Source: Melastoma dodecandrum (lineage: Eukaryota > Streptophyta > Magnoliopsida > Myrtales > Melastomataceae). From it: DNA of 64,000 nt. The notes beneath the pieces are model-generated. The model searched no databases. It saw only the letters and a list, made by a program, of their open reading frames with translations, and had not been told where the DNA came from. The translations under genes and the position numbers were made by a program. Positions 1 to 9,018 of this stretch are shown here, piece by piece; positions within the stretch are counted from its first letter, which is position 1, and each line of letters starts with the position of its first letter. The stretch spans positions 18,745 to 82,744 of the forward strand of contig JARUPY010000441.1 of assembly GCA_029817715.1 (NCBI GenBank), given 5' to 3'.

Positions 1-64
1 AGTTCCACCACCCACCCGGATCCGACGGATCGCCCCGCACTGGTCCGGCACACGATCGAAGGCC

Positions 65-1268
65 ATGACGCGACAGACCCGGATCGTTTCAGATGCCCCC
101 TCCCGCGCGGAGGCGCCGGATCTCGTCGAAATCCTCGGCAAGCTCGTCGCGTTCGACACGGTCAGCGCCCGCTCGAACCTCCCGCTGATCGACTGGGTGG
201 AAGCCTTCGCCCGTGGTCACGGAGCCACGGTGGAGCGGGTCTTGAACGCCACCGGCACCAAGGCGGCTCTCTGGATCACCGTCGGGCCGAGGGAATAAGC
301 CGGGTTACGTGCTCTCGGGCCACAGCGACGTGGTCCCGGTCGAGGGCCAGCCCTGGTCGTCCGACCCCTTCACCCTGCGCGAGGAGGCAGGGCGCCTCTA
401 CGGTCGCGGCACCTCTGACATGAAGGGCTTCCTCGCCGTCTGCCTCGCGGCCCTGCCCGCGATGGCCACCGCCGGGCTCTCGACGCCGATCCATCTCGCG
501 ATGTCCTACGACGAGGAGATCGGCTGCCTCGGCGTCCGGCCCCTCATCGCGCGCATGCTGGAGCGGGGCCTGCGTCCGCGCGGCTGTTTCGTCGGCGAAC
601 CGACTGGGATGGAGGTCGTCGTCGGCCACAAGGGCAAGTCCGCTGCGCGGGTCACCTTCCGGGGTCTCGCCTGCCATTCGGCCTTGGCCCCACAGGGCGT
701 CAATGCGGTGGAATACGCCGCCCGCTTCATCGAGCACGTCCGGATCTCGGCCGAGGCGATCGTCCGTGACGGGCGGCGGGACGCGCTCTACGACGTGCCC
801 CACACCACCGGCCTGTCAAGCGTCGTCCGTGGCGGATCGGCCCTCAACATCGTGCCGGACACCTGTTCGGTGGAGTTCGAGTACCGCGCGATCGGTGGCG
901 ACGATGCCGGCGCCCTCGCGGCCGCAGCGATCGCCTATGCCACGGACATCCTGGCGCCCCTGATGCAGGCGGTCGATTCCGCCTGCGGCGTCACGGTCGA
1001 GCCGCTGATCGACTATCCGGGCCTCGAGACGGACCCCGACGCCGAGATCGTCACCCTGGCCAAGGCGCTCGCCCGGCCGCAATGGCCACGCCAAGGTTTC
1101 CTACGGCACGGAGGCCGGCCTGTTCGAGGCGCTGGGCCACACGCCGAGCGTGGTGATCGTCCGGGCTCCATCGCCCGCGCGCACAAGGCGGACGAGTATG
1201 TCACCCGCGACGAGCTCGAAACCTGTGCCGCCTTCATCCGCAAGCTGATCGCCCACAGCGTCCCGTGA
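65..1268 (+). pseudogene. argE: ArgE/DapE-family deacylase (acetylornithine deacetylase-like), frameshifted
   Basis: Zinc-dependent M20-type amidohydrolase that would release acetate from N-acetylornithine or a related N-acyl amino acid in the cytoplasm. The metal and catalytic signatures are all present in order: LSGHSDVVPV (metal His), GRGTSDMKG (bridging Asp), YDEEIGC (catalytic Glu pair), FVGEPTGM and the terminal ARAHKADEY His. The reading frame breaks near 290 (an extra G in a G run gives a false stop at 296-298), and shifts again near 1080 and back near 1165, where another frame reads AKVSYGTEAGLFEALGHTP. Total length (about 400 codons) suits the family, so sequencing error is as likely as decay. 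No partner genes of arginine synthesis are adjacent; acyl-amino-acid deacylases with other substrates are an alternative. Confidence 0.8.
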
Positions 1269-1732
1269 AAGGGAGCCGGCCGGACCTCGATCGCGGTCGA
1301 AGAGCCACACTTGCGGAGGCAAGCCGATCCGCCCTCGCCGAAGGAGCTCTCCATCGGAACGGGGAGAAGAGCAGCGTGACGGACGGCCCTTGGCGAAGCC
1401 CGTCGCGAGATTGCACTCCAAACGGCGCAGGGTGTCCCAGCTCTGCTCCCGAACGGGACAACCAGTGCCCGCACGTATCAGAAAGCTTGGTAGGAGGCCG
1501 TCCGCTTTTCCGGCGGGCTTTCTTCGAAGCAGACGAGCCGCTTTCCGCCAAACTACGTCATGCCGAATCGCTATCGCGCGCAAGACCGGACCTTCGGCTT
1601 TGCGCCCATTCCAGTCACTAGATGGCCCTCGTGTGCGTCTCCAAAGCTGACATCGGTCAAGCCGGCGGCCGCAACATTCTCCGCTTCAGGCGAACCGGCC
1701 GAAGCGGACACGCTGAAACTGCTATCCAGAAA
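1269..1732. other. intergenic stretch, nothing recognised
   Basis: This 464-base stretch separates the ArgE-like gene from the convergent SDR gene. I see no coding frame with a recognisable product, no RNA gene and no strong terminator in it. Confidence 0.5.
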
Positions 1733-2464
1733 CTAGACCTGCCGCATCCCGCCGTCGACGCAGAGTTCCGCGCCCGCGATGTAGCTCGCCTCGTCGCTCA
1801 GCAGGAACAGGGTGGCGGCGGCCACCTCCTCGGGGCGCGCCATGCGGCCGAGCGGGATCGGCGCGATCAGGGCGGCCCGCCCCGCCTCCGGCACGCGCGC
1901 CATCATGGCGGTGTCGGTCGGGCCGGGGGCGACCACGTTCACGCGGATGCCCTGCGGGGCCAGTTCCGCTGTCCATGTGCGCGCGTAGGAGCGGAGGGCC
2001 GCCTTCGTGGCGGCGTAAGTTCCGTAGGGCGTCACCCCCATGACGTCGGCGATCGAGCCGACCAGCACGACGGACCCACCGCGCCCCATCGCGCCGAGCG
2101 CCGCCTGCATCCCGAAGACCGCGCCCCGGACGTTGACCGCGAAGTGGCGGTCGAAATGCTCGGGCGTCCCGTCGCGCAGGGTTGCCGGTTCCGAGATGCC
2201 CGCGTTGAGGACCAGCGCGTCGATCCGGCCGTGCGTCTCCCGCACCGTCGCCACGACGCGGTTCAGATCCTCCTGGAGGGCCGAGTCGGCGACGAGACCC
2301 CGAGCACCGCCCCCGACCCTCGCGGCAGCCGCCTCGACCTCGTCGGCGCGCCGCCCGGTGAAGACGACCGACGCGCCCTCGATCGCCAGCCGTTCGGCGA
2401 CCGCGAGGCCGATGCCCTTCGCCCCGCCCACCACGAGCGCGATCTTGTCCACCATGCTGGCCAT
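1733..2464 (-). CDS. SDR-family NAD(P)-dependent oxidoreductase
   Basis: Classical short-chain dehydrogenase of 243 residues, the usual length. The nucleotide-binding GGAKGIG lies at residues 13-19, NAG at 87-89, and the catalytic Ser137, Tyr150 (YGTYAATK) and Lys154 are in place. The C-terminal SYIAGAELCVDGG stretch is typical of the FabG-like branch. The substrate cannot be read from sequence. It is transcribed divergently from an HxlR regulator across an 82-base gap that carries a good palindrome, so repression by that regulator is likely. The downstream MVDK Met (residue 4) is an alternative start. The frame is intact. Confidence 0.9.
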   Translation of the reverse strand: MASMVDKIALVVGGAKGIGLAVAERLAIEGASVVFTGRRADEVEAAAARVGGGARGLVADSALQEDLNRVVATVRETHGRIDALVLNAGISEPATLRDGTPEHFDRHFAVNVRGAVFGMQAALGAMGRGGSVVLVGSIADVMGVTPYGTYAATKAALRSYARTWTAELAPQGIRVNVVAPGPTDTAMMARVPEAGRAALIAPIPLGRMARPEEVAAATLFLLSDEASYIAGAELCVDGGMRQV

Positions 2465-2496
2465 CGCGGCATCCCTTCATCTGCGATCGCCCATGA

Positions 2497-2520
2497 GATA
2501 CAGATCGTATATCTGCTATC
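2497..2520. promoter_or_regulatory. palindromic operator candidate for the HxlR regulator
   Basis: GATA-CAGAT-CGTAT-ATCTG-C-TATC: 5-bp inner and 4-bp outer inverted arms around a 5-base centre, midway between the divergent SDR and HxlR genes. The position and symmetry fit a dimeric winged-helix repressor site. Binding itself is inferred. Confidence 0.55.
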
Positions 2521-2546
2521 AAGAACGCACTTAGGTTAGCCTAGAT

Positions 2547-2939
2547 ATGGTCGATGATACCGATCTCGATGCCGCGTACGCCTGCGCGCTCGCCGACATG
2601 GCGCTGGTCCGCCCGGTGCTGGACAAGATCGCCGACAAGTGGACGATCCTGATCCTCACGGTACTCTGCCCGCGGCCGTCGCGGTTCAACGCGATCAAGC
2701 GGCGGCTCGACGGCATCACGCACAAGGCACTGGCGGACGCGCTGAAGCGGTTGGAGCGCAATGGTCTGGTGACCCGGACGGTGCTGCCGCCCGCCCCCAT
2801 CGGCGTCGAGTACGCGATCACCCCGCTGGGCCATTCGCTGCGTCAGCCCTTCGAGGCGCTCTGCGCGTGGGCTCTCCACAACGGTGCAGCGATCGAGGCG
2901 GCCAACCGCGCGCATAACAGCGTCAGAACGAATTCGTGA
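2547..2939 (+). CDS. HxlR-family winged-helix transcriptional regulator
   Basis: A 130-residue single-domain DNA-binding protein. The HxlR signature is clear: VLDKIADKWTILILTVL at the start of the domain, RFNAIKRRLDGITHKALADALKRLERNGLVTR as the recognition region, and the wing GVEYAITPLGHSL. Such regulators often sense reactive electrophiles or quinones through Cys and control a neighbouring oxidoreductase; here a Cys lies near the N-terminus (YACALAD) and one in the C-terminal helix (ALCAWAL). It faces the SDR gene and probably controls it and itself through the palindrome between them. Confidence 0.88.
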   Translation: MVDDTDLDAAYACALADMALVRPVLDKIADKWTILILTVLCPRPSRFNAIKRRLDGITHKALADALKRLERNGLVTRTVLPPAPIGVEYAITPLGHSLRQPFEALCAWALHNGAAIEAANRAHNSVRTNS

Positions 2940-3117
2940 GGAAGCGCGCCGTGTCAGGCAACGCTTCGAGCTCCACGTTGACGTCAAGGCAGACCTTGAG
3001 GAACGCCTGCTTCTGTTCGGAGATACCTCGGATCGAGACACCGGCGAGGTCTGCTGAAATCGTGTTGCGCTCGCAGCCAGACACTGGAAAGGCGCAGTAG
3101 GCCTCGTTGATGGCCCG
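2923..3117 (-). pseudogene. possible remnant of a Rid (YjgF)-like gene, C-terminal part only
   Basis: About 63 codons before a stop read AINEAYCAF followed, some residues on, by VNVELEAL. This loosely resembles the last third of Rid-family deaminases (AVNEAYxxFF and VLVEIEA). There is no N-terminal part, the base composition is less GC-rich than its neighbours, and it overlaps the end of the HxlR gene antisense. It could be chance. Confidence 0.25.
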
Positions 3118-3139
3118 AGCACCTGCCGTTGTGCGCTGG

Positions 3140-4045
3140 TCAAGCCGATTGACTGTGCTCCCGGGCATACGCCGCCGGCGGCAAGCCCACATGGCGGGAA
3201 AACGCCACGCTGAACGTGCTCGCGGAGCCGTAACCCACTCGCACGGCCACCTCGGCGATGCCGCCGCCCTCGCGCCGGAGAAGGTCCTTCGCCAGGGCCA
3301 TTCGCCAACCGAGGAGATACTCCATCGGCGCGACACCGACTGCGCGCCTGAAGCGCTCGAAGAATACGGAGCGCGAGAGCCCCGCCTCCTGCGCCAGCCC
3401 TGCGACGGTCCAGGCGGCGGTCGGCATCTCGTGCATCCTGCGCAAGGCCACGCTCAAGCGTTCGTCACCGAGTCCCCGCAGGAGGCCCGGTGACAGCGCG
3501 GGGCCGCCCATGGAGCGCAGCGCCTCGATCAGCATGACCTCCAGAAGCCGCTCCAAGATGAGGTCCCGCGCGGGCCTGCGCTGACGCGCCTCTTCGCCGA
3601 CGAGGTACATGAGGGAGGCCAGCTTGGTCTCGCCTCGGACATGGACGAGGCTCGGCAGGAGCGACACCAGCAGGCCTGCGTCGGGCGAGCCGAAGGTGCA
3701 GTAGCCTACGAGCATGCGGACGTCCGCCGGGCCGTCCTGCCGCCCGACCCGGAACTCGCCGGGCCCCACCTCGACCGGCATCGTCTCGGAGCCTTCGATC
3801 GGGGGCATGAGGCTCGACATCTCGAACGCGTCCGCAGCCGGGACAAGGAGGAAGTCCCCCTGCTCCAGGACTACCGGATCGCGGTCCCGGATCGTCAGGC
3901 GGCATGAGCCCTCCAGCGCGGCGCAGTAGAACGGACGACCGTGCTCCGCCCGGCGGACTCGCCAGGGACCCGAGGCGCTCACGGACTTGGAGAACGCGGC
4001 TCTGGGACGGAGCAGGGTGACAACGTCAGCGAGCGGATCGGACAT
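3140..4045 (-). CDS. AraC-family transcriptional regulator with N-terminal cupin domain
   Basis: A 301-residue regulator. Residues 1 to about 190 form the AraC-binding-like cupin typical of regulators annotated as cupin_6 (GRPFYCAALEGSCRLT, VVLEQGDFLLVPA). The last 100 residues carry two helix-turn-helix motifs (WTVAGLAQEAGLSRSVFFERFRR and IAEVAVRVGYGSASTFSVAFSRH). It is divergent from an SDR gene 95 bases away, which it probably activates. The effector is unknown. The frame is intact. Confidence 0.88.
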   Translation of the reverse strand: MSDPLADVVTLLRPRAAFSKSVSASGPWRVRRAEHGRPFYCAALEGSCRLTIRDRDPVVLEQGDFLLVPAADAFEMSSLMPPIEGSETMPVEVGPGEFRVGRQDGPADVRMLVGYCTFGSPDAGLLVSLLPSLVHVRGETKLASLMYLVGEEARQRRPARDLILERLLEVMLIEALRSMGGPALSPGLLRGLGDERLSVALRRMHEMPTAAWTVAGLAQEAGLSRSVFFERFRRAVGVAPMEYLLGWRMALAKDLLRREGGGIAEVAVRVGYGSASTFSVAFSRHVGLPPAAYAREHSQSA

Positions 4046-4140
4046 TTCCGGACTTTCGCTAATGAGATCAGGACGCGCGATTGTAGATCGTCCCGCTGTC
4101 CGGATCTATTTATCGCTGGTCACAACCTGATGGAGCCGAC

Positions 4141-4893
4141 ATGCAAACCGTCCTGATCACTGGATGCTCGTCCGGGTTCGGTCTTGAGATCGCCCGCCTT
4201 TTCCTCGACCGGGGCTGGAACGTGGTAGCCACCATGCGTACGCCGCGCGCGGTGGATCTGCCCGCCTGCGACCGCCTGCGCGTCCTCGCGCTCGACGTGA
4301 CCGATGCGACGAGCATCCGGCAGGCCATCGAGGCGGCGGGACCTATCGACGTCCTGGTCAACAACGCCGGCATCGGCTGGTTGAACGCGTTGGAGGGCAC
4401 GCCGATGGCGACGGCGCGCGAAATCTTCGAGACCAACACGATCGGCCCCATGGCCGTGACCCAGGCCGTCCTGCCGCAGTTCCGCGAACGCCGGGCCGGT
4501 GTCATCGTCAATGTCTCGTCCACCGTCACGCAAAAGCCGCTGCCCCTGCTGTCGGTCTATACGGCCAGCAAGGCGGCGGTGAACGCCTTCACCGAGTCGC
4601 TGGCACTGGAGTTGAAGTCGTTCAGCGTGCGGGTGCGCCTAGTCATCCCCGGGCGGGCGCCTGAAACCGCGTTTGGCCAAACCGCACGGGCTCGCATGAC
4701 GGCGGGCTTCCCCGAACCCTACGCCGGCCTGGTGCAGGAGGTGTTCGCGGCTTGGCAGCAGCAGCCCCCGGACGAGGTGACGCGTTCCGTCGACGTGGCC
4801 GAGGCCGTCTGGCGCGCGGCGACCGACCCGGCCTGCCCGATGCGCCTGCCTGCCGGCGCCGACGCCGTGGCGCTGGCCGGCCAGGGCGCCTGA
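4141..4893 (+). CDS. SDR-family oxidoreductase
   Basis: A 250-residue short-chain dehydrogenase with TGCSSGFG at residues 7-14, NNAG at 74-77, Ser126, Tyr140 (YTASK) and Lys144. Its features match the group that contains retinol/17-beta-hydroxysteroid dehydrogenase-like bacterial enzymes. The active site is complete; the substrate is unknown. It lies divergent to the AraC gene and ends 35 bases before a convergent NmrA-like gene. Confidence 0.88.
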   Translation: MQTVLITGCSSGFGLEIARLFLDRGWNVVATMRTPRAVDLPACDRLRVLALDVTDATSIRQAIEAAGPIDVLVNNAGIGWLNALEGTPMATAREIFETNTIGPMAVTQAVLPQFRERRAGVIVNVSSTVTQKPLPLLSVYTASKAAVNAFTESLALELKSFSVRVRLVIPGRAPETAFGQTARARMTAGFPEPYAGLVQEVFAAWQQQPPDEVTRSVDVAEAVWRAATDPACPMRLPAGADAVALAGQGA

Positions 4894-4928
4894 CCGGCAC
4901 TTCCCGACCCACCGGGATGGGCCGGCGC

Positions 4929-5585
4929 TCACCACGTGATCAGGGGCGACCGGCCGATCCAGGCGTCGGTCTCGACTTGGTCGAGAACGAAGCGTGCGAC
5001 GTCTTCCCGGGCGACGGACCCGCCATGGAAGCCGGCGAGGTCGACGAGCGCGCGGACCGCGCCGCGGCCGGGCTTGTTGCTCAGGACGGTGGGACGGACG
5101 AGGACCCAGTCGAGGCCGCTCTGCCTCACGATGTCCTCCTGGCGGTCCTTGTCGACGTAGACATGGCGCAGGAGCAGCGGGAGGATCAGCTTGTCGAAGG
5201 CGAAGCCGCCATGCCCCCGGCTGTCGCCGGCGCCGATCCCGGTGACCGCGACCAAGCGCGCGACGCCTTCGTCCCTCATGGCGCCGACCAGGGTCCGGGT
5301 GACCTCGGACAGGAGCGTCACCTCCCTGTACGGGCTTGCCGGCGTGCCGAGCGCGCTCACCACCGCGTCCCGCCCCCTCAGCGCCTCGCGCAGCACCTTC
5401 GGGTTACGGGCGTCGCCCACCGCCAGCTTGGCGCCGGGAAGGCTTTTCGCCTTCCCGGGCGAGCGCACCAGCGCCGTCACGTCGTAGCCGCGCGCCAGGC
5501 TTTCGGCGACGATGAGCCTGCCTGTCCCGCCGGTGGCGCCAAGGACCAGGATCTTCGGTCGGGGTTCGCTCGATACGGTTTGCAT
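4929..5585 (-). CDS. NAD(P)-binding NmrA/YwnB-like atypical SDR
   Basis: A 218-residue single Rossmann-fold protein with GATGGTG at residues 16-22 and VVSALGTPAS, VAVTGIGAGDS and WVLVRPTVLSNKP, typical of the NAD(P)H-binding (NmrA-like, biliverdin reductase B-like) family. No catalytic Tyr-x3-Lys is evident, so it may act as a redox sensor or reductase rather than a classical dehydrogenase. A palindrome (GTACG-N7-CGTAC) about 70 bases upstream is a likely operator, but no complete regulator gene is adjacent on that side. Confidence 0.82.
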   Translation of the reverse strand: MQTVSSEPRPKILVLGATGGTGRLIVAESLARGYDVTALVRSPGKAKSLPGAKLAVGDARNPKVLREALRGRDAVVSALGTPASPYREVTLLSEVTRTLVGAMRDEGVARLVAVTGIGAGDSRGHGGFAFDKLILPLLLRHVYVDKDRQEDIVRQSGLDWVLVRPTVLSNKPGRGAVRALVDLAGFHGGSVAREDVARFVLDQVETDAWIGRSPLITW

Positions 5586-5655
5586 GGCTGCCTCCGGGAA
5601 GCTGGCTGCTTTCTCACGTGGCCAAAGTTAGCGATCCGCGGATGGGCGAATAGTC

Positions 5656-5672
5656 GTACGATATAGACGTAC
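5656..5672. promoter_or_regulatory. palindromic operator candidate (GTACG-N7-CGTAC)
   Basis: Perfect 5-bp inverted arms around ATATAGA, upstream of the NmrA-like gene that ends at 4929. It resembles a dimeric repressor site such as an HxlR or TetR operator. The regulator is not identified. Confidence 0.4.
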
Positions 5673-5680
5673 CGTTCCAC

Positions 5681-5820
5681 ATGCGAGACGGCTGGCGCAC
5701 TTTGGCTGCCAACCTCGAAAAGCTTCGCGCGCTGGTAAGGGAGCACGAGCCGCTGATCGAGGACGCCCGCCGCACCTTCGATGACGCGCAGGCTTCGGGG
5801 CGCCGGCCCGTACTCACGTG
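5681..5820 (+). other. short unrecognised coding-like stretch
   Basis: About 46 codons from an ATG at 5681 give a charged, helical peptide (RTLAANLEKLRALVREHEPLIEDARRTFDDAQ). It then runs antisense into the LysR gene. It could be the broken start of a small gene divergent to the NmrA-like gene, or chance. Confidence 0.2.
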
Positions 5821-6704
5821 CCGATGTAAGACGCCAACTCGTCGGGCGTGCCCTGCGGGAACGCCTGCTTCAGGTGGTCGAGGAAGGCCGAGACGCGGGC
5901 GCTGAGGAGCCGGCGGGACGGGTAGAGCGTCCAAAGTGCGATCTCTGGCCCCTCGACGTCGCCCCATTGGACCAGCCTGCCCGCGGCAATGTCGTGGCTC
6001 ACGAGCGAGACGGGCAGGCAGGCCGCCCCGACGCCGGCCCGGACCGCGTCGCGCACCATGATCATCGACGACAGCCTGAGGACGGGCTCGAACGGGATGC
6101 GCGGTCTCCCGTCCGGCACCTTCACCTTCCAGGCATCTCCACCGCCCGAACCGCGCACCACCGCCGGAACCGGCCGGTTGCCCTGTGGCTGCCCGAGGGC
6201 TGGACTGGCCACGACGACCAGCCTGTCGCGCAGGAAGACGCGGCCGACCAGGCTTTCGTCCGTCTCCGGGTTTACCCGGATCACGAGGTCGAAGCCTTCC
6301 TCGATCATGTCGACTGCCCGGTCCTCCGTCGTGACCTCCAGCCGGACCTCCGGGTGCTTCACGGCGAACTCGGCCGCGAGCTTCCCCATGGCCACCTGTG
6401 AGAACAGGAGCGGCGCGCTCACCCGCAGCCGGCCGCGCGGATTCGCGCCGCCCGAGGCGATGGCCGCCGCGGTCTCGTCGAGCTCGGCCAGCAGCATCCC
6501 CGTCCGTTCGTGGAGGGCCCGCCCCTCCTCGGTGAGCGTCAGCGTGCGGGCGCCGCGTTCGAACAGGCGGAGTGCAAGCGCGCCCTCCAGCTCCGAGACC
6601 CGGCGCGACAGCGTCGCCTTCGGGCGTCCGGCCGCCCGAGCGGCGCGCCCGACCCCGCCATGGCGGGCGACGAGCGTGAAGTCGGCGAGGGCGAGCAGGT
6701 CCAT
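5814..6704 (-). CDS. LysR-family transcriptional regulator
   Basis: A 296-residue LTTR. The HTH (ADFTLVARHGGVGRAARAAGRPKATLSRRVSELE) is at the N-terminus, followed by a substrate-binding domain starting at GRLRVSAPLLFSQ. The MDLLALADF Met is preferred because the frame upstream is poor in domain sequence. It belongs to the large LTTR group represented by DsdC/AaeR-like regulators. It is divergent from the NmrA-family gene that starts at 6806, its likely target. Confidence 0.88.
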   Translation of the reverse strand: MDLLALADFTLVARHGGVGRAARAAGRPKATLSRRVSELEGALALRLFERGARTLTLTEEGRALHERTGMLLAELDETAAAIASGGANPRGRLRVSAPLLFSQVAMGKLAAEFAVKHPEVRLEVTTEDRAVDMIEEGFDLVIRVNPETDESLVGRVFLRDRLVVVASPALGQPQGNRPVPAVVRGSGGGDAWKVKVPDGRPRIPFEPVLRLSSMIMVRDAVRAGVGAACLPVSLVSHDIAAGRLVQWGDVEGPEIALWTLYPSRRLLSARVSAFLDHLKQAFPQGTPDELASYIGT

Positions 6705-6805
6705 CGTTCCACCAGCGAGACGGAGAGTCCAGATATAGCGTCTATCGGTAAAAACGTGGATCGCTAATTTCCGGCCTGTCAGCAGCAGCAACCCGGAGAA
6801 ACTCC

Positions 6806-7672
6806 ATGACCATCCTCGTCACCGGCGCCACCGGCACCATCGGCCGCCATGTCGTCGACAATCTCGCGAAGCGCGCTGCCGACGTCCGCGCCCTCGTCCG
6901 CGATCCGGCCAAAGCGGGACTTCCGGCTGGCGTGGCCCTGGCGCAGGGCGACCTGCTCGACATCGACGCGCTGCGCGCCGCCTTCCAGGGCGTCTCAACG
7001 CTGTTCCTGCTGAATGCCGTGGTGCCCGACGAGTTCACCCAGGCGCTGCTGACGCTGGGCGTCGCCCGCGAAGCCGGTGTCAAACGCGTGGTCTACCTCT
7101 CGGTCATTCACAGCGACGTCTACGTGAACGTGCCGCACTTCGCGGTCAAGCATGGCGCCGAGCGGATGCTGGAGGCGATGGACTTCGGCGCCACCATCCT
7201 GCGCCCGACCTACTTCATGAGCAACGAGATGACGGTCAAGGACGTCGTCCTGCAGCACGGCGTCTACCCCATGCCCATCGGCGCCAGGGGTTTGGCCATG
7301 GTCGACGCGCGCGACCTTGGCGAGGTCGCCGCCCTCGAACTCATCCGCCAGGAGCGGGCCGACGGGCCGTTCCCCCTGGACCGGATCAACGTCGTCGGGC
7401 CCGAGACGCTGACGGGCGAGGGCGTGGCCGCGATCTGGTCGGAGGTGCTGGGCCGCCCCGTCGCCTATGGCGGGGACGACACCGCCGGGTTCGAGCGGAA
7501 CCTCCGGCAGTTCATGCCGCGCTGGACCGCCTACGAGATGCGGCTGATGGCGGAGCGCTACGTCAGCGACGGCATGATCCCGGGGGACGGCGACGTCGGG
7601 CGCCTGACCTCGCTCCTGGGCCGCCCGCTGCGCACCTACCGCGCGCTCGCCGCCGAGATCGCGACCGCCTGA
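6806..7672 (+). CDS. NmrA-family NAD(P)-binding protein
   Basis: A 288-residue atypical SDR with GATGTIG at residues 7-13. The NmrA-like fold continues with VRALVRDPAKAGLP, VYLSVIHSD, TILRPTYFMSN and VDARDLGEVAALEL. Proteins of this group bind NAD(P)(H) and act as quinone reductases or redox sensors. It is followed 41 bases later by a DUF1857 gene in the same direction, probably one operon, controlled by the divergent LysR regulator. Confidence 0.87.
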   Translation: MTILVTGATGTIGRHVVDNLAKRAADVRALVRDPAKAGLPAGVALAQGDLLDIDALRAAFQGVSTLFLLNAVVPDEFTQALLTLGVAREAGVKRVVYLSVIHSDVYVNVPHFAVKHGAERMLEAMDFGATILRPTYFMSNEMTVKDVVLQHGVYPMPIGARGLAMVDARDLGEVAALELIRQERADGPFPLDRINVVGPETLTGEGVAAIWSEVLGRPVAYGGDDTAGFERNLRQFMPRWTAYEMRLMAERYVSDGMIPGDGDVGRLTSLLGRPLRTYRALAAEIATA

Positions 7673-7713
7673 CGCCCAAGCGTCACTCAACCTCCATCAG
7701 AAGGCCCATCGTC

Positions 7714-8187
7714 ATGATCTACTCGACCGCAACCGTCCCGGTGAACCCGGACGGGGAGGCTCCCCTGACCCGCACGCAGGCCTGGGCGGGCCTCGTCCTC
7801 AAGGCCCGCGACGCTCGTCTGTTCCTGCCGCCGGGGCTCTGCAGTCGGTGCGACGTCGTGGAGGAAAGTGCCACCCACCTCGTGCGCGAGGCCACCATCG
7901 GGGGTGTCGACCTGCGCGAGATCATCGCCTTCGAGCCCGGGGCCAAGGTGACCTTCTTCCAGGCCACCGGCCCGCGGGAAGGGGCCATCGTCAACGAGCT
8001 GTTCGAGGACGAGGAGGGCGCGCTGCAGCTTCAGTTCTACTGCTATCTCGGCCTGCGCGGGAAGGAACCGGGCGGCCCCGAGGAGCAGGCTGAGCAGGCG
8101 CAGTTCGACAGCGACAAGGGCTACAAGGCCGCGCTGCTGTCGACGCTGAAGCGTACCCGCGAGCTGCTCGCCGAGGGCGCGCTTTAA
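7714..8187 (+). CDS. DUF1857 (AtaL-like SRPBCC) protein
   Basis: A 157-residue single-domain protein. TRTQAWAGLVLKARDARLFLP, the helix-grip-fold core and FYCYLGLRG match the DUF1857/AtaL-like family of START-like ligand-binding proteins. A role in binding or converting a small hydrophobic molecule is possible, perhaps shared with the NmrA-like reductase encoded just upstream. No enzymatic residues can be assigned. Confidence 0.75.
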   Translation: MIYSTATVPVNPDGEAPLTRTQAWAGLVLKARDARLFLPPGLCSRCDVVEESATHLVREATIGGVDLREIIAFEPGAKVTFFQATGPREGAIVNELFEDEEGALQLQFYCYLGLRGKEPGGPEEQAEQAQFDSDKGYKAALLSTLKRTRELLAEGAL

Positions 8188-8236
8188 GGTCGCCGAGGCG
8201 GGGCCGCCAAGTGCTTGGGGCGGATACCGGCCGGCC

Positions 8237-8998
8237 TCAGTCGGTTGCCGACCGGTAGGACCGCAGTTCGTCGATGATGGAGCGGCGAGACGGACGCCAA
8301 CCGAGTTCGCGCTCCGCCTTCTCCCCGGAGATGACCTGATCGCACGCTATGGCGTCGGCGAACGCCCAAAGCACCGAACGCGCGTCTTCGAGCATCCATG
8401 CTTCCACCCGCCCCCCGGCACCAGCCGCCTCGCTTGCCGCTCGCGCGATTTCGATGAGGGTGGTCGCCGCTCCGTGGACGCCGTTGAAGACCGAACCTGC
8501 CGGTGCCCGTTCGAGCGCGAGCGCGTAGAGGTCGGCGAGGTCGTCGGAGTGCACCGTCGTCCAGCGGTTCCGTCCGTCGCCGACGTAGCGCGCCACGCCG
8601 TGCTCCGCAGCCGCGCAGACCATCATCATCGCGGTGCCACCCCGGTTGCCGTAGACCCAACCCGGCCGGACCACGACCGGGTGGATCCCGTCGCCTGCCG
8701 TGTCGAGGATCTCCCGTTCGAGGGCTTCGCGGAAGCGGACGATTTCGAGCGCCCTCAGCGGACTGCCCTCGGTCGCGGGTGTGTCGCCGGTCGGTCCGTA
8801 GACCAGGCAGCCACTCGTATAGATGAACCGCTTGGACGTTCCGCGGAGCTCGCCGATGATCGCGAACGCCGCCGTCTCGTCGTAAGCTGCCGTGTTTGCG
8901 TCGCCCGGCGAGGCGGCATGGACGACCGCATCACTGCCTCGCCAGCCAGCCCGCAAGTGGAGGTTCCCAGCTTCTGCAAAGGGTGGGTGCTCCCGCTC
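8237..8998 (-). pseudogene. NAD-dependent epimerase/dehydratase, 5'-truncated
   Basis: Extended-SDR sequence of about 250 residues: AVVHAASPGD, RFIYTSGCLVYG, PVVVRPGWVYGN, GDGRNRWTTVHSDDLADLY and ELGWRPS near the end. The N-terminal Rossmann GxxGxxG strand is missing, and in place of the active-site YxxxK there is only VRFREA. The frame runs open into the antisense of the aldo/keto reductase gene, so a continuous reading is an artefact. A deletion probably fused the two genes' ends, leaving a remnant with no start of its own. Confidence 0.7.
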
Positions 8999-9018
8999 CA
9001 TCCGGAATGGCGGGGACG

